64,000 bases of DNA from NCBI RefSeq assembly GCF_963675985.1, contig NZ_OY780957.1, positions 914,001 through 978,000 on the forward strand. Reading direction: 5' to 3'. The stretch is from an uncultured Roseibium sp. (GTDB taxonomy: Bacteria; Pseudomonadota; Alphaproteobacteria; Rhizobiales; Stappiaceae). The notes beneath the pieces are model-generated. The model did no database searches. It was not told the DNA's origin and saw only the letters and a program-made list of their open reading frames with translations. Numbering within the stretch: position 1 is the stretch's first letter; each line of letters starts with the position of its first letter. Shown one piece after another: positions 50,989 to 57,934 of this stretch. Position numbers and translations under genes: made by a program.

Positions 50989-52103
50989 CACCGAAAGTCC
51001 CCTTCGTCGATCTTTCCGCCGAATGGGAGCCTGTGCGCACGGAGGCCCTCAGACGCATCGCCGGGGTCTTCGACCATGGACGGTTTGTCGCCGGGCCGGA
51101 AGTTTCCGAGCTGGAAGAGAAGCTTGCAGCGACGGTCGGCACGAAACACGCCCTTTGCTGCGCCTCCGGAACGACCGCGCTCCTCATGGCGATGATGGCG
51201 CTCGGCATCGGGCCGGGCGATGAGGTCATTGTTCCGGCCTTTACCTTCATCGCGCCCGCGGAATGCGCCCTGATCCTAGGCGCCTCGCCCGTGCTGGTGG
51301 ACGTACAGGTGCCGTCCGGGCTCATCGATCCCGACACACTCGAAGCCGCAATCACGCCCCGAACCAAAGCCATCGTCGCCGTTTCGCTTTTCGGACTGCC
51401 CGCCGACTTTAAAAGGATCAACCGGATCGCGGAAAACCACGGCATCCCGGTGATCGAGGATGCTGCCCAGAGCCTTGGCGCGAGCCGGAACGGCAAAGCC
51501 AGCGGATCACTGGCCGGGATCGGCTGCACCAGCTTTTTTCCCACCAAGGCGCTCGGAGGCGCCGGGGACGGCGGGGCGGTCTTCACCGATGATGCGGATA
51601 CGGCGAACCGGTTGAGCGAAATTCGTGAACACGGGCAATCCGGCAAGTACCATCATGTCCGGCCCGGGCTGAACGGCCGGCTCGGCTCTATCGCCGCCGC
51701 TGCACTTCTGGCCCGGCTGGACATGTTCGAACCGCTGCTGGAACGGCGGCGCCACATCGGCCGGACCTATGACAGGCTGCTCGGCGATGCACGTAGATCC
51801 GGTTTGCTGGATTTCGCGACGGATGAGGGGATCGAACACAGCGCGCGGTCGCAATATGCGGTCGTGGTCAAGGCCCGCGCGAAGGTGGTCAATTCACTGG
51901 AAGCCGCCGGCGTTCAAACGGCGGTCCATTATCCGCAGGCGCTTGACCAGCAACCGGTCCTGCGGGATTGCCGCTGTTCCGGATCGCTGGCGAACGCTTC
52001 GACAATGGCGGACAAGGTACTGTGCCTGCCCATCCACCCGGCCTTGAGCGACGATCAGGTGAGCTATGTCGCTGACAGCCTTTGCAGCGCGGTCATGCAT
52101 TGA
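50985..52103 (+). CDS. DegT/DnrJ/EryC1/StrS sugar aminotransferase
   Basis: GTG start in a GTGA overlap with the preceding gene. The 372-aa PLP enzyme has CCASGTTALLMAMMALGIGP, VIVPAFTFIAPAECALILGA, PVIEDAAQSLGASRNGK and the Schiff-base Lys188 in TSFFPTKALGGAGDGGAVFT. The late EHGQSGKYHHVRPGLNGRLG is also typical. It aminates a keto sugar. With the Gfo/Idh and acyltransferase it forms the enzyme set that makes acylamino sugars. Last gene of the operon. Confidence 0.9.
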   Translation: MTPKVPFVDLSAEWEPVRTEALRRIAGVFDHGRFVAGPEVSELEEKLAATVGTKHALCCASGTTALLMAMMALGIGPGDEVIVPAFTFIAPAECALILGASPVLVDVQVPSGLIDPDTLEAAITPRTKAIVAVSLFGLPADFKRINRIAENHGIPVIEDAAQSLGASRNGKASGSLAGIGCTSFFPTKALGGAGDGGAVFTDDADTANRLSEIREHGQSGKYHHVRPGLNGRLGSIAAAALLARLDMFEPLLERRRHIGRTYDRLLGDARRSGLLDFATDEGIEHSARSQYAVVVKARAKVVNSLEAAGVQTAVHYPQALDQQPVLRDCRCSGSLANASTMADKVLCLPIHPALSDDQVSYVADSLCSAVMH

Positions 52104-52172
52104 AACAGATGTCATGAAGATCGGTTAGTTTTTTGGGGCACCTCACTGGTAGGCGGCGCGCTAACTCAAAAT

Positions 52173-52190
52173 GCGGGTATAGATCAGGGG
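52173..52190 (+). repeat. Degenerate tRNA-Gly 5' fragment (possible att-site remnant)
   Basis: GCGGGTATAGATCAGGGG matches the first 18 bases of the tRNA-Gly(GCC) gene at 35201 with two mismatches, and the preceding AAAAT also matches. The rest of a tRNA is absent. It sits at the edge of the low-GC island, just after the glycan operon. A tRNA gene fragment at an island boundary is typical of an old tRNA-targeted integration. Confidence 0.55.
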
Positions 52191-52213
52191 GCCATACAAG
52201 GTTAAAGCGGTTA

Positions 52214-52789
52214 CTATGATCTATAATTTAGTTGCCTTGCTCGAATTTGCTTTTCGACACCGGTCATACGCAAACGCCAGTTTGCAAGCTCAGCACTGAC
52301 CCCATAATAGGCTGCAATTTGATCTTTGTCTAAACCACGCCCCCTGAAATATAGAAGTCCATCACGAGGCACTAAAACTGCCCCCGCAAGCCAATCCGCT
52401 TCCTCCTCCAATTCAGGAGGATAATCGCTAAGAAGGAGGAGTCCGGCCTCGGATCTATCCACTCGGTTCGGCTTATGTCGCAATTCGACGTGAGCCCATT
52501 CATGGATAAGCGTATTCGCCTGACGCGTGACCGGATGGGCGGAATTTATAATAATTGCCGTTGCGTTCCCCTCACGAATGGTAACGCCGGACCAGCTATC
52601 AGGATCGTGAATTGTAAGTTGCGCTAGATGATCTGGATTGATTCCAGGAATTTCTTCAGGCGTCCAAACGACGAAACCCAATGATTGAAGAAAAATCTTT
52701 GGATCAAGCTTATCTAGTGCGGAGAGTTCCAGTTTTTCCCGAAGAGATAGAGAAATCTTCTCCGCTTGGGATTTAAATCCACGTCGCAT
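52214..52789 (-). CDS. ImmA/IrrE-family metallo-endopeptidase
   Basis: A 191-aa protein with the zinc site HEWAH (residues 96-100, in NTLIHEWAHVELRHKP) and a downstream Glu in ELEEEADWLAGAVLVP, plus the C-terminal IAAYYGVSAELANWRLRM helix-turn-like end found in ImmA proteins. Such proteases cleave a partner XRE repressor on stress to induce an element. The XRE gene ends 4 nt upstream, giving the classic pair. Codon use is AT-rich relative to flanks. Confidence 0.88.
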   Translation of the reverse strand: MRRGFKSQAEKISLSLREKLELSALDKLDPKIFLQSLGFVVWTPEEIPGINPDHLAQLTIHDPDSWSGVTIREGNATAIIINSAHPVTRQANTLIHEWAHVELRHKPNRVDRSEAGLLLLSDYPPELEEEADWLAGAVLVPRDGLLYFRGRGLDKDQIAAYYGVSAELANWRLRMTGVEKQIRARQLNYRS

Positions 52790-52793
52790 CCTA

Positions 52794-53129
52794 TCAGATA
52801 TTCTCTCGATCTCGCAGGGCCTGTTGTACGGAAATTATCATTCCGCCTAAGGCTATTGCGGTATCAATTGAAGTCGTTTTCTTTTTTCTTAAATGAACGC
52901 TCGCTGCAGTGTTTTCTGATTCTGTAGGCTGCATACCAAGAAACTTGGAAGGATCTTCTCCCAACCATCTGCATATAGCAGCAAAGGTTACGAGGTCGGG
53001 AATATGACCATTTTCGATTCGAGATAAAGTCGCGGAGCTAATTCCTATCTCTTTGGCTGCCGCCCGCACCCCGAGGGTGCCACGCCTGTCGGCAACCATT
53101 TCACCCAGCTTTTCAATACTTAAGCTCAT
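52794..53129 (-). CDS. XRE-family helix-turn-helix repressor
   Basis: A 111-aa protein: HTH_3 domain at about residues 15-65 (GVRAAAKEIGISSATLSRIE, NGHIPDLVTFAAICRWLGED) and a charged C-terminal region (HLRKKKTTSIDTAIALGGMI) that may contact the ImmA-like protease encoded immediately downstream. A perfect palindrome 50-90 bp upstream is the probable operator, arranged so that the repressor controls both directions (inference). Confidence 0.87.
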   Translation of the reverse strand: MSLSIEKLGEMVADRRGTLGVRAAAKEIGISSATLSRIENGHIPDLVTFAAICRWLGEDPSKFLGMQPTESENTAASVHLRKKKTTSIDTAIALGGMIISVQQALRDRENI

Positions 53130-53154
53130 TTCTCACCCAGGTCTATTTTGGCAG

Positions 53155-53183
53155 TTGACGCACCGCCCCGAGTCGGATTACTG
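53155..53183 (+). promoter_or_regulatory. Candidate rightward promoter of the small-gene cassette
   Basis: TTGACG (53155-53160) is followed after 17 bp by TTACTG (53178-53183), the last base of which begins the operator palindrome. A repressor bound there would block initiation. The -10 box is weak, so this is a tentative call. Confidence 0.4.
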
Positions 53184-53221
53184 TTTCACATATGAGACGA
53201 TAATTGTCTCATATGTGAAAC
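53183..53221. promoter_or_regulatory. Operator: 16-bp inverted repeat between XRE gene and cassette
   Basis: GTTTCACATATGAGAC (53183-53198) and GTCTCATATGTGAAAC (53206-53221) are perfect inverses around GATAATT. A further GTGAAAC half-site follows near 53231. Its length, perfect symmetry and position between divergent units mark it as the binding site of the XRE repressor. Its sequence is AT-rich and unlike the GC-rich flanks. Confidence 0.85.
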
Positions 53222-53355
53222 GTCCTATCAGTGAAACACAGAATCACGGTTCGATTCGACGGTCAAGCCAAATGAAATTGAAGAACTAATTTTGCGGCCT
53301 GATGAGACGTTACATTTTCTGAAATTCCAGAAGATTTCGAGAGGAGGTGAGTAAA

Positions 53356-53493
53356 ATAGCTAAGTCAAACAAAGAAGTTACGAGCGCAAGAGCTGCTTCA
53401 GCAGCTGCGAAAGTGCTCCGCGATCCGAAGTCTAGCGCTGCCGCCAAGTCGGCTGCAGCATCGGCGCTCACCCAGCGACCGAACAAGAAGTAG
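53356..53493 (+). CDS. 45-aa Ala/Lys-rich small protein with apparent AUA start
   Basis: An ideal ribosome site AGGAGGTGA (53342-53350) is placed 5 nt before ATA at 53356. From there the peptide reads xAKSNKEVTSARAASAAAKV then LRDPKSSAAAKSAAASALTQ and RPNKK. This agrees with a small family that I recall beginning MAKSN...VTS and ending ALTQRP. A GTG at 53347 is in frame but lies inside the Shine-Dalgarno. So either AUA initiates or a former ATG has mutated. First gene of the rightward cassette. Function unknown; basic, probably nucleic-acid-binding or disordered. Confidence 0.5.
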   Translation: MAKSNKEVTSARAASAAAKVLRDPKSSAAAKSAAASALTQRPNKK

Positions 53494-53510
53494 GACGCGG
53501 TCAATTCGGG

Positions 53511-53530
53511 GCCGGGTTCGCCCGGCTCCT
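53511..53530 (+). terminator. Possible partial terminator or mRNA processing hairpin in the cassette
   Basis: GCCGGG-TTCG-CCCGGC with a T/C-rich tail (TCCTTCTTCC) lies between the Ala-rich peptide gene and the SinR-like gene. The T-run is interrupted, so partial attenuation that sets unequal expression of the first and later genes is more likely than full termination. Confidence 0.35.
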
Positions 53531-53565
53531 TCTTCCGGTTTCGGTGTCTCTTGGAGAGCCTGAAA

Positions 53566-53844
53566 ATGATTTACGCGATCAATTACGACCTGAAGCGTCC
53601 GGGTCAGAACTATGAGGCGCTGTATGAAGCCATCAAGTCCTGTGGGGTATGGTGGCATTACTTGGACTCCACTTGGCTTGTTGATACGTCTCTGAATGCT
53701 GAAGGCATTTGGAAAAAAGTCGAGCCTCACGTCGACACGAATGACCTCTTTCTCATAATCGGTGTGACCCAGGACTATTATGGCTGGCTCCCCAAAAAAG
53801 CGTGGGATTGGATCGATAGCCGCATGTCGCAGAAGGCAGCGTAG
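53566..53844 (+). CDS. SinR-family / Cas2-like small protein
   Basis: A 92-aa protein (ATG 53566, GGAG upstream). The opening IYAINYDLKRPGQNYEALYE, then IKSCGVWWHYLDSTWLVDT and a later DLFLIIGVTQDYYGWLPKK, fits the SinR-like/Cas2-like group. These proteins share the ferredoxin-like fold of Cas2 but occur away from CRISPR. The early Asp-x-Arg-like DLK region and Trp-rich strand are family features. No CRISPR array or cas1 is in the window. Nuclease activity is not implied. It is followed 9 nt later by the 86-aa gene. Confidence 0.7.
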   Translation: MIYAINYDLKRPGQNYEALYEAIKSCGVWWHYLDSTWLVDTSLNAEGIWKKVEPHVDTNDLFLIIGVTQDYYGWLPKKAWDWIDSRMSQKAA

Positions 53845-53853
53845 GAGGTCACA

Positions 53854-54114
53854 ATGCGCATTCAAGGTGCGGTGATACGTGAACAGGGGCAGACATTTGC
53901 GGTGGTCGTGGTGAAGCCCAATGTCGTCCAGAACCAGTCAAAAGCTGCCGATGCTATCAGCAGCTTCATGCCTGTTTTTGGTGGCATTCCCATTGTGCTT
54001 ATGGCGCAAGATTGCCGCGGCAGGCCTACTTACTATGGTCGCCCCGACATCTCACGCTTTATGGCTTCTGTGCCTCTTCAGGCGATCCCTTGGCGGGAGT
54101 ATTCAATCAATTGA
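53854..54114 (+). CDS. 86-aa conserved protein of the SinR-like cassette
   Basis: The 86-aa protein begins MRIQGAVIREQGQTFAVVVV and continues KPNVVQNQSKAADAISSFMP, FGGIPIVLMAQDCRGRPTYY, GRPDISRFMASVPLQAIPW. It looks like a small alpha/beta single domain. I recall it as the usual companion of SinR-like proteins but know no function. A GGAGG ribosome site precedes the ATG. Ends the cassette shortly before an intrinsic terminator. Confidence 0.65.
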   Translation: MRIQGAVIREQGQTFAVVVVKPNVVQNQSKAADAISSFMPVFGGIPIVLMAQDCRGRPTYYGRPDISRFMASVPLQAIPWREYSIN

Positions 54115-54140
54115 GCTTACGCATAGTTCCCCTTTGTCCA

Positions 54141-54172
54141 AACCGGTGATCGCAAGATCGCCGGTTTTTTTT
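54141..54172 (+). terminator. Intrinsic terminator closing the cassette
   Basis: AACCGGTGATC (54141-54151) pairs with GATCGCCGGTT (54156-54166) around GCAA, one mismatch, followed by an unbroken run of eight Ts. It separates the island genes from the cytochrome gene. Confidence 0.88.
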
Positions 54173-54327
54173 GGATTCTGGTCGGCCTCTGGTTTTCGAA
54201 TTCTCCCGGCTAGTTTGTTTCCGGGGACCTTGACCTGGAACAAGGTGGCTGATCAGGTGCGAATGGCATAGTCTGCCTGTGCCCATCCGCAGGACGCCGA
54301 TCGAACAGCAACGAGGGAGAGTTTGCT

Positions 54328-54654
54328 TTGACAGGCTGGAACACGCTCAAACGTACCGGATTTGCAGCCATCATCACCGCGGCGGCCGCCAGTCCGGGGT
54401 TTGCAGCCAATGCAGGCCACGGCAAGGAGCTTGCCCTTCAGTGGTGTTCGACCTGCCACCTTGTCTCCAACGATCAGGACACGGCCAGCGGCGCGTCCCT
54501 GCCGAGTTTCTTCGACATTGCCAGGGATCCGGGCTTCAGTGAAGACGGGCTGAAGACCTTCCTTGCCGATCCGCATCCCAAGATGCCGAACATGACCCTT
54601 TCGAACGGCGAGATCGCGGATATCGCGCGCTACATCAGCTCGCTGTCCAATTAG
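54328..54654 (+). CDS. Small periplasmic cytochrome c
   Basis: TTG start at 54328 supported by GAGGGAGA 7 nt upstream. The 108-aa product has a signal peptide ending GFAAN and one heme site CSTCH in LQWCSTCHLVS, with a distal Met in HPKMPNMTLS. It is a class I c-type electron carrier. Its redox partner is not apparent here. Convergent with the nuclease-family gene. Confidence 0.85.
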   Translation: MTGWNTLKRTGFAAIITAAAASPGFAANAGHGKELALQWCSTCHLVSNDQDTASGASLPSFFDIARDPGFSEDGLKTFLADPHPKMPNMTLSNGEIADIARYISSLSN

Positions 54655-54669
54655 ACGCGCCACCGGGCT

Positions 54670-55665
54670 TCAAAATTCGAAACTGGCCCGAACCGGCGCA
54701 TGAAACGAGCCGTCTTCCGCGGACGTTCCCTCGTCCAGGACCTCGTCGGCCAGATCATCGTTGAAAACGTCGATATCCCGCACCCGGGCAAAGAGCGCGG
54801 GGCTTGCCAGAATGTGATCCAGCGCCTGCCCTCGCCCCTTGTGAATGACGGTCCGGCGCAGCTCCGGCGGCAGGGCCGCGTCCAGTTGATGCAACTGGCG
54901 GCTCGCCAGGTCCGGATTGCCGGTGTCGTCCGGATCGGCCAGCAGCAGGCGTAGCGCGGTTGAATCCTCCGTGGCGTTGAAATCGCCGGCGACCGCGATC
55001 AGCGGCTCGGGATGGTGGTCGAAAAGAGCATCTATCTTCACCCGCAGATCAAGCGGCTGCGCCGCCCGCTTCATGGATGCCAGAAAGTAGCCTTCCGCCC
55101 ACACGGGAACGTTCTTCCAGACCTTGGGCGCGGTCTTGCCGCCCGGGATGGGGGCCGCGATGGGTGCGCGCAGGTGAACCACGAACAGGTGAAGCGGTTG
55201 CTCCAGGCCAAGATCAAGCTGCAGTTCCAGAACCGGACGGTCGAAGCCGAGCGGCACCGGCGCCTCCACCGCCGGGCTGGCATGATCCGGCTGCCACAGC
55301 GGCACATGCATGGCCGCCTCGTGGTGGATTTTGCTGTCGAGAACGGCAAACCGGCTCACCACCACCAGATTGTGCCGATCGCCTGGGGACGGGGCATCAA
55401 ACCGCGTCGTGGCGGTCGCGTGAAACGTCTCGTAGGGCGTCCCGGCAAGCAGGGCATCGAGAGCCAGAAACTTCCGTTCGCTCGTCCCCGGAAGCCTTTG
55501 CGCATTGACTTCTTGAAGGCAGAGGATGTCGGCCTCCAGGTCCAGAAGCTTCGGGCGCAAAGCCGCAATCCTCTGTTCGAGCCGCTCCGGTCGGAACTTG
55601 TCGTCGCCAAAGGATTCGATGTTGAACGTGGCCAGCCGGATCAAGGGTTTCTTCCACAAAGCCAT
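54670..55665 (-). CDS. Endonuclease/exonuclease/phosphatase-family protein
   Basis: Start at Met 55665 (ALWKKPLIRLATFNIESFGD), the domain boundary; the frame is open 84 nt further. The 331-aa protein has the EEP fold motifs ATFNIES, LCLQEVN (metal-binding Glu), VAGDFNATEDS and DHILASPALF, with HAPVRASFEF at the end. The substrate may be nucleic acid, phospholipid or another phosphodiester and cannot be told. Confidence 0.83.
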   Translation of the reverse strand: MALWKKPLIRLATFNIESFGDDKFRPERLEQRIAALRPKLLDLEADILCLQEVNAQRLPGTSERKFLALDALLAGTPYETFHATATTRFDAPSPGDRHNLVVVSRFAVLDSKIHHEAAMHVPLWQPDHASPAVEAPVPLGFDRPVLELQLDLGLEQPLHLFVVHLRAPIAAPIPGGKTAPKVWKNVPVWAEGYFLASMKRAAQPLDLRVKIDALFDHHPEPLIAVAGDFNATEDSTALRLLLADPDDTGNPDLASRQLHQLDAALPPELRRTVIHKGRGQALDHILASPALFARVRDIDVFNDDLADEVLDEGTSAEDGSFHAPVRASFEF

Positions 55666-55756
55666 GGGTTTCGGGTTCCAGGACACGGTCCCTGACCATA
55701 GCCTTGCCCGACAACCGGTGATAGGACAAGGCATTGCCTTATGGAACACAGTCCCG

Positions 55757-56158
55757 ATGCGTGAAACAAGCTGCCCCTGTGGCTCCGGCCGCGGCCTGTC
55801 CGACTGCTGCGGCCTCTATCTTTCCGGTGGCCGCGTTCCCGAAACGGCCGAAGCGCTGATGCGCTCGCGCTATTCCGCCTATGTGCGTCAGCAGATCGAC
55901 TACCTGAAGGACACGCTCTGGCCGAAGGAACAAGCGCGTTTCGACTTTGCCGGAACAGCCCGGTGGGCGGCGGAGAACCACTGGACCGGACTGACGGTTC
56001 TGAAGACGGAAAAGGGCACAGCCGAAGACCGGGACGGCACGGTTCTGTTCGAGGCGAAATTCCTGGCCGGCGGCCAGCTCAATACCCACCGCGAACTCAG
56101 CCGCTTTCGCAAGAAGGCCGGACGCTGGTATTACGTTGAAGCCCTGCCGGAAACGTGA
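55757..56158 (+). CDS. YchJ-like SEC-C motif protein
   Basis: A 133-aa protein opening CPCGSGRGLSDCCGLYLSGG, the SEC-C zinc-binding motif (CxCxS...CC). It then has the YchJ middle (AEALMRSRYSAYVRQQIDYL; LFEAKFLAGGQLNTHRELSR) and an NTF2-like end (FRKKAGRWYYVEALPE). Start set by the motif position; no clear ribosome site. Function unknown. The SDR gene follows 39 nt later. Confidence 0.87.
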   Translation: MRETSCPCGSGRGLSDCCGLYLSGGRVPETAEALMRSRYSAYVRQQIDYLKDTLWPKEQARFDFAGTARWAAENHWTGLTVLKTEKGTAEDRDGTVLFEAKFLAGGQLNTHRELSRFRKKAGRWYYVEALPET

Positions 56159-56197
56159 ATCGCCTGAAGAAGGCACTGACAAAATTGGAGGAATCCC

Positions 56198-56950
56198 ATG
56201 CAATTCGCCCGATATCCGAGCCTGGAAAACCGTGTCGTCTTTGTCACCGGCGGCGCGTCCGGCATTGGTGCGGAAGTCGTCAGGGCCTTCGCCGATCAGG
56301 GCTCGAAGGTGGGCTTCGTCGATCTGGATGAGAAAAACGGCGCGGCTCTGGCTGCGGAACTCGGTGACAGCGTTCATTTCGTCGCCTGCGATCTGCGCGA
56401 CATCGATGCGCTGAAAGCGGCCTTTGCCGGGCTTGAGGCAGCGATCGGGCCGGCGGAAGTGCTGGTCAACAATGCCGCACGCGACGACCGCCACGGCTGG
56501 CAGGACGTAACCCCGGACTATTACGACGAGCGGATCGCCACCAACCTGCGGCATATGTTCTTCGCCATCCAGGCCGTGGCACCCGGCATGATCGCCGCCG
56601 GCAAGGGTTCGATCATCAACTTCGGCTCCAATTCCTGGTTCGAGGCGGTCGGCGGCATGCCCGTCTATACGACCGCCAAAGCCGCCGTTCACGGCATGAC
56701 CCGCTCCTTTGCCCGCGACCTCGGCCGGCACCGTATCCGGGTGAACACGGTTGTGCCGGGCTGGGTCATGACCGAGCGCCAGAAGGAACTCTGGACCACA
56801 CCGGAAAAACTGGACCAACAGCGCGAGAGCCAGTGCCTGCCGGACCTGATCGAACCGGTTTATCTGGCCCGCATGGTCCTGTTCCTCGCCTCCGACGATG
56901 CCGCCATGTGCACGGCCAATAACTACATGGTCGAAGCCGGGTCGATCTGA
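56198..56950 (+). CDS. Short-chain dehydrogenase/reductase
   Basis: A 250-aa SDR with GGAGG just upstream: NAD(P) motif TGGASGIGAEVVRAFADQG, NNAARDDRHGWQDVTPDYY, active site YTTAKAAVHG and a C-terminal PGWVMTERQKELWTTPEKLD. The loop QRESQCLPDLIEPVYLARMV resembles sugar dehydrogenases of the galactose or arabinose type, but the substrate is not certain. Confidence 0.85.
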   Translation: MQFARYPSLENRVVFVTGGASGIGAEVVRAFADQGSKVGFVDLDEKNGAALAAELGDSVHFVACDLRDIDALKAAFAGLEAAIGPAEVLVNNAARDDRHGWQDVTPDYYDERIATNLRHMFFAIQAVAPGMIAAGKGSIINFGSNSWFEAVGGMPVYTTAKAAVHGMTRSFARDLGRHRIRVNTVVPGWVMTERQKELWTTPEKLDQQRESQCLPDLIEPVYLARMVLFLASDDAAMCTANNYMVEAGSI

Positions 56951-57145
56951 GGCGTCCCCGCTTTTCCGTTAAGACAAGGTCGGACAGCCCGAAAACAATC
57001 TCGTTCACAGGATGCGAAGCGGTTTGGGAGAGCTGGATCTGGAGGACCGAATGCCCCCGATCGGATCGTTGACGCGACAAAGGCCGGATACCGGAGTTCC
57101 GGCTGCGGACCAACGAGGGTCTGCGGACGATAGGTGGGCTTTCTT

Positions 57146-57811
57146 TCAAAGCGTCTTCAGATAATCCTGAAACTCCTTACCCGGCTCCTTTGGAAAGCGG
57201 GTTGCGGTGACCTCGTACGCCCTGATGCGGTCGAGGCGGAAGTTGCGGAAATCGGAACGCACTTCGCACCAGGCGGTCAGCACCCAGACGCTTTCGAAAG
57301 CGGTAAGCCCGAGAGGACGAATGAGACGGCTGCTTACGCGCTCCTGCATATCGCAGTAGCCGAGCTGCACCTTGAGACGTCTTCGAATCGCATCCCTGAG
57401 CGGTGTCAGGGCCTCCGAACCAAGTGCGGAGGAAGCCTTCGTGACCGCGAGCAGCGGGCGATTCAAGGACTGGTCGCCTTCGGACAGGACGGCGCCGAGT
57501 TTGCCAAGCACCCGTTCCGCAATCTCGCGCATGGCAGCATCGCCGCGCGCCTTCACCATGCGGATGCCGAGCAGAATGACATCCAGCTCGTCCGGATCGA
57601 ACTGCATCGGCGGCAGGAAATAGCCGCGTTCGAGAACGTACCCGACCCCGCCTTCTCCTCGAATGGGAGCCCCCATGGCCTTCAAGGTGGCCATGTCGCG
57701 GTAGATGGTCCGCTCCGTAACATCCAGCAACTCGGCCAGCATGGCGGCCGAAACCGCGCCTCTTCGGCTGCGCAGGACGTCCAGGATCGAAAACAATCTG
57801 ATCGTTCGCAT
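57146..57811 (-). CDS. YafY-like WYL-domain transcriptional regulator
   Basis: Start at MRTIRLFSIL (57811). The 221-aa protein has an N-terminal HTH_11 (RRGAVSAAMLAELLDVTERT, IYRDMATLKAMGAPIRGE) and a C-terminal WYL domain (LIRPLGLTAFESVWVLTAWC, FRNFRLDRIRAYEVT). WYL domains sense ligands, possibly nucleotides. It is divergent from the duplicated-domain gene at 57935, its likely target. Confidence 0.87.
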   Translation of the reverse strand: MRTIRLFSILDVLRSRRGAVSAAMLAELLDVTERTIYRDMATLKAMGAPIRGEGGVGYVLERGYFLPPMQFDPDELDVILLGIRMVKARGDAAMREIAERVLGKLGAVLSEGDQSLNRPLLAVTKASSALGSEALTPLRDAIRRRLKVQLGYCDMQERVSSRLIRPLGLTAFESVWVLTAWCEVRSDFRNFRLDRIRAYEVTATRFPKEPGKEFQDYLKTL

Positions 57812-57934
57812 AACGTGTCGGTCTCCAGCTGCGTACCGCGGGGTACTGCCCAACGATCATAAGCGCACCCCCTGACAGAAACTGTCTTTGACCGGCTCTA
57901 TAGAACGGGCAGCAGAAACACGAAAGGACATCTC

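Noticed and set aside
52173..52250. A second functional tRNA-Gly
   Set aside because: Only the first 18 bases match; there is no anticodon arm, T arm or acceptor 3' strand.
53400..54120. CRISPR-associated locus because of the Cas2-like protein
   Set aside because: No direct-repeat array, leader or cas1 is present anywhere in the window; the protein belongs to the SinR-like group found outside CRISPR.
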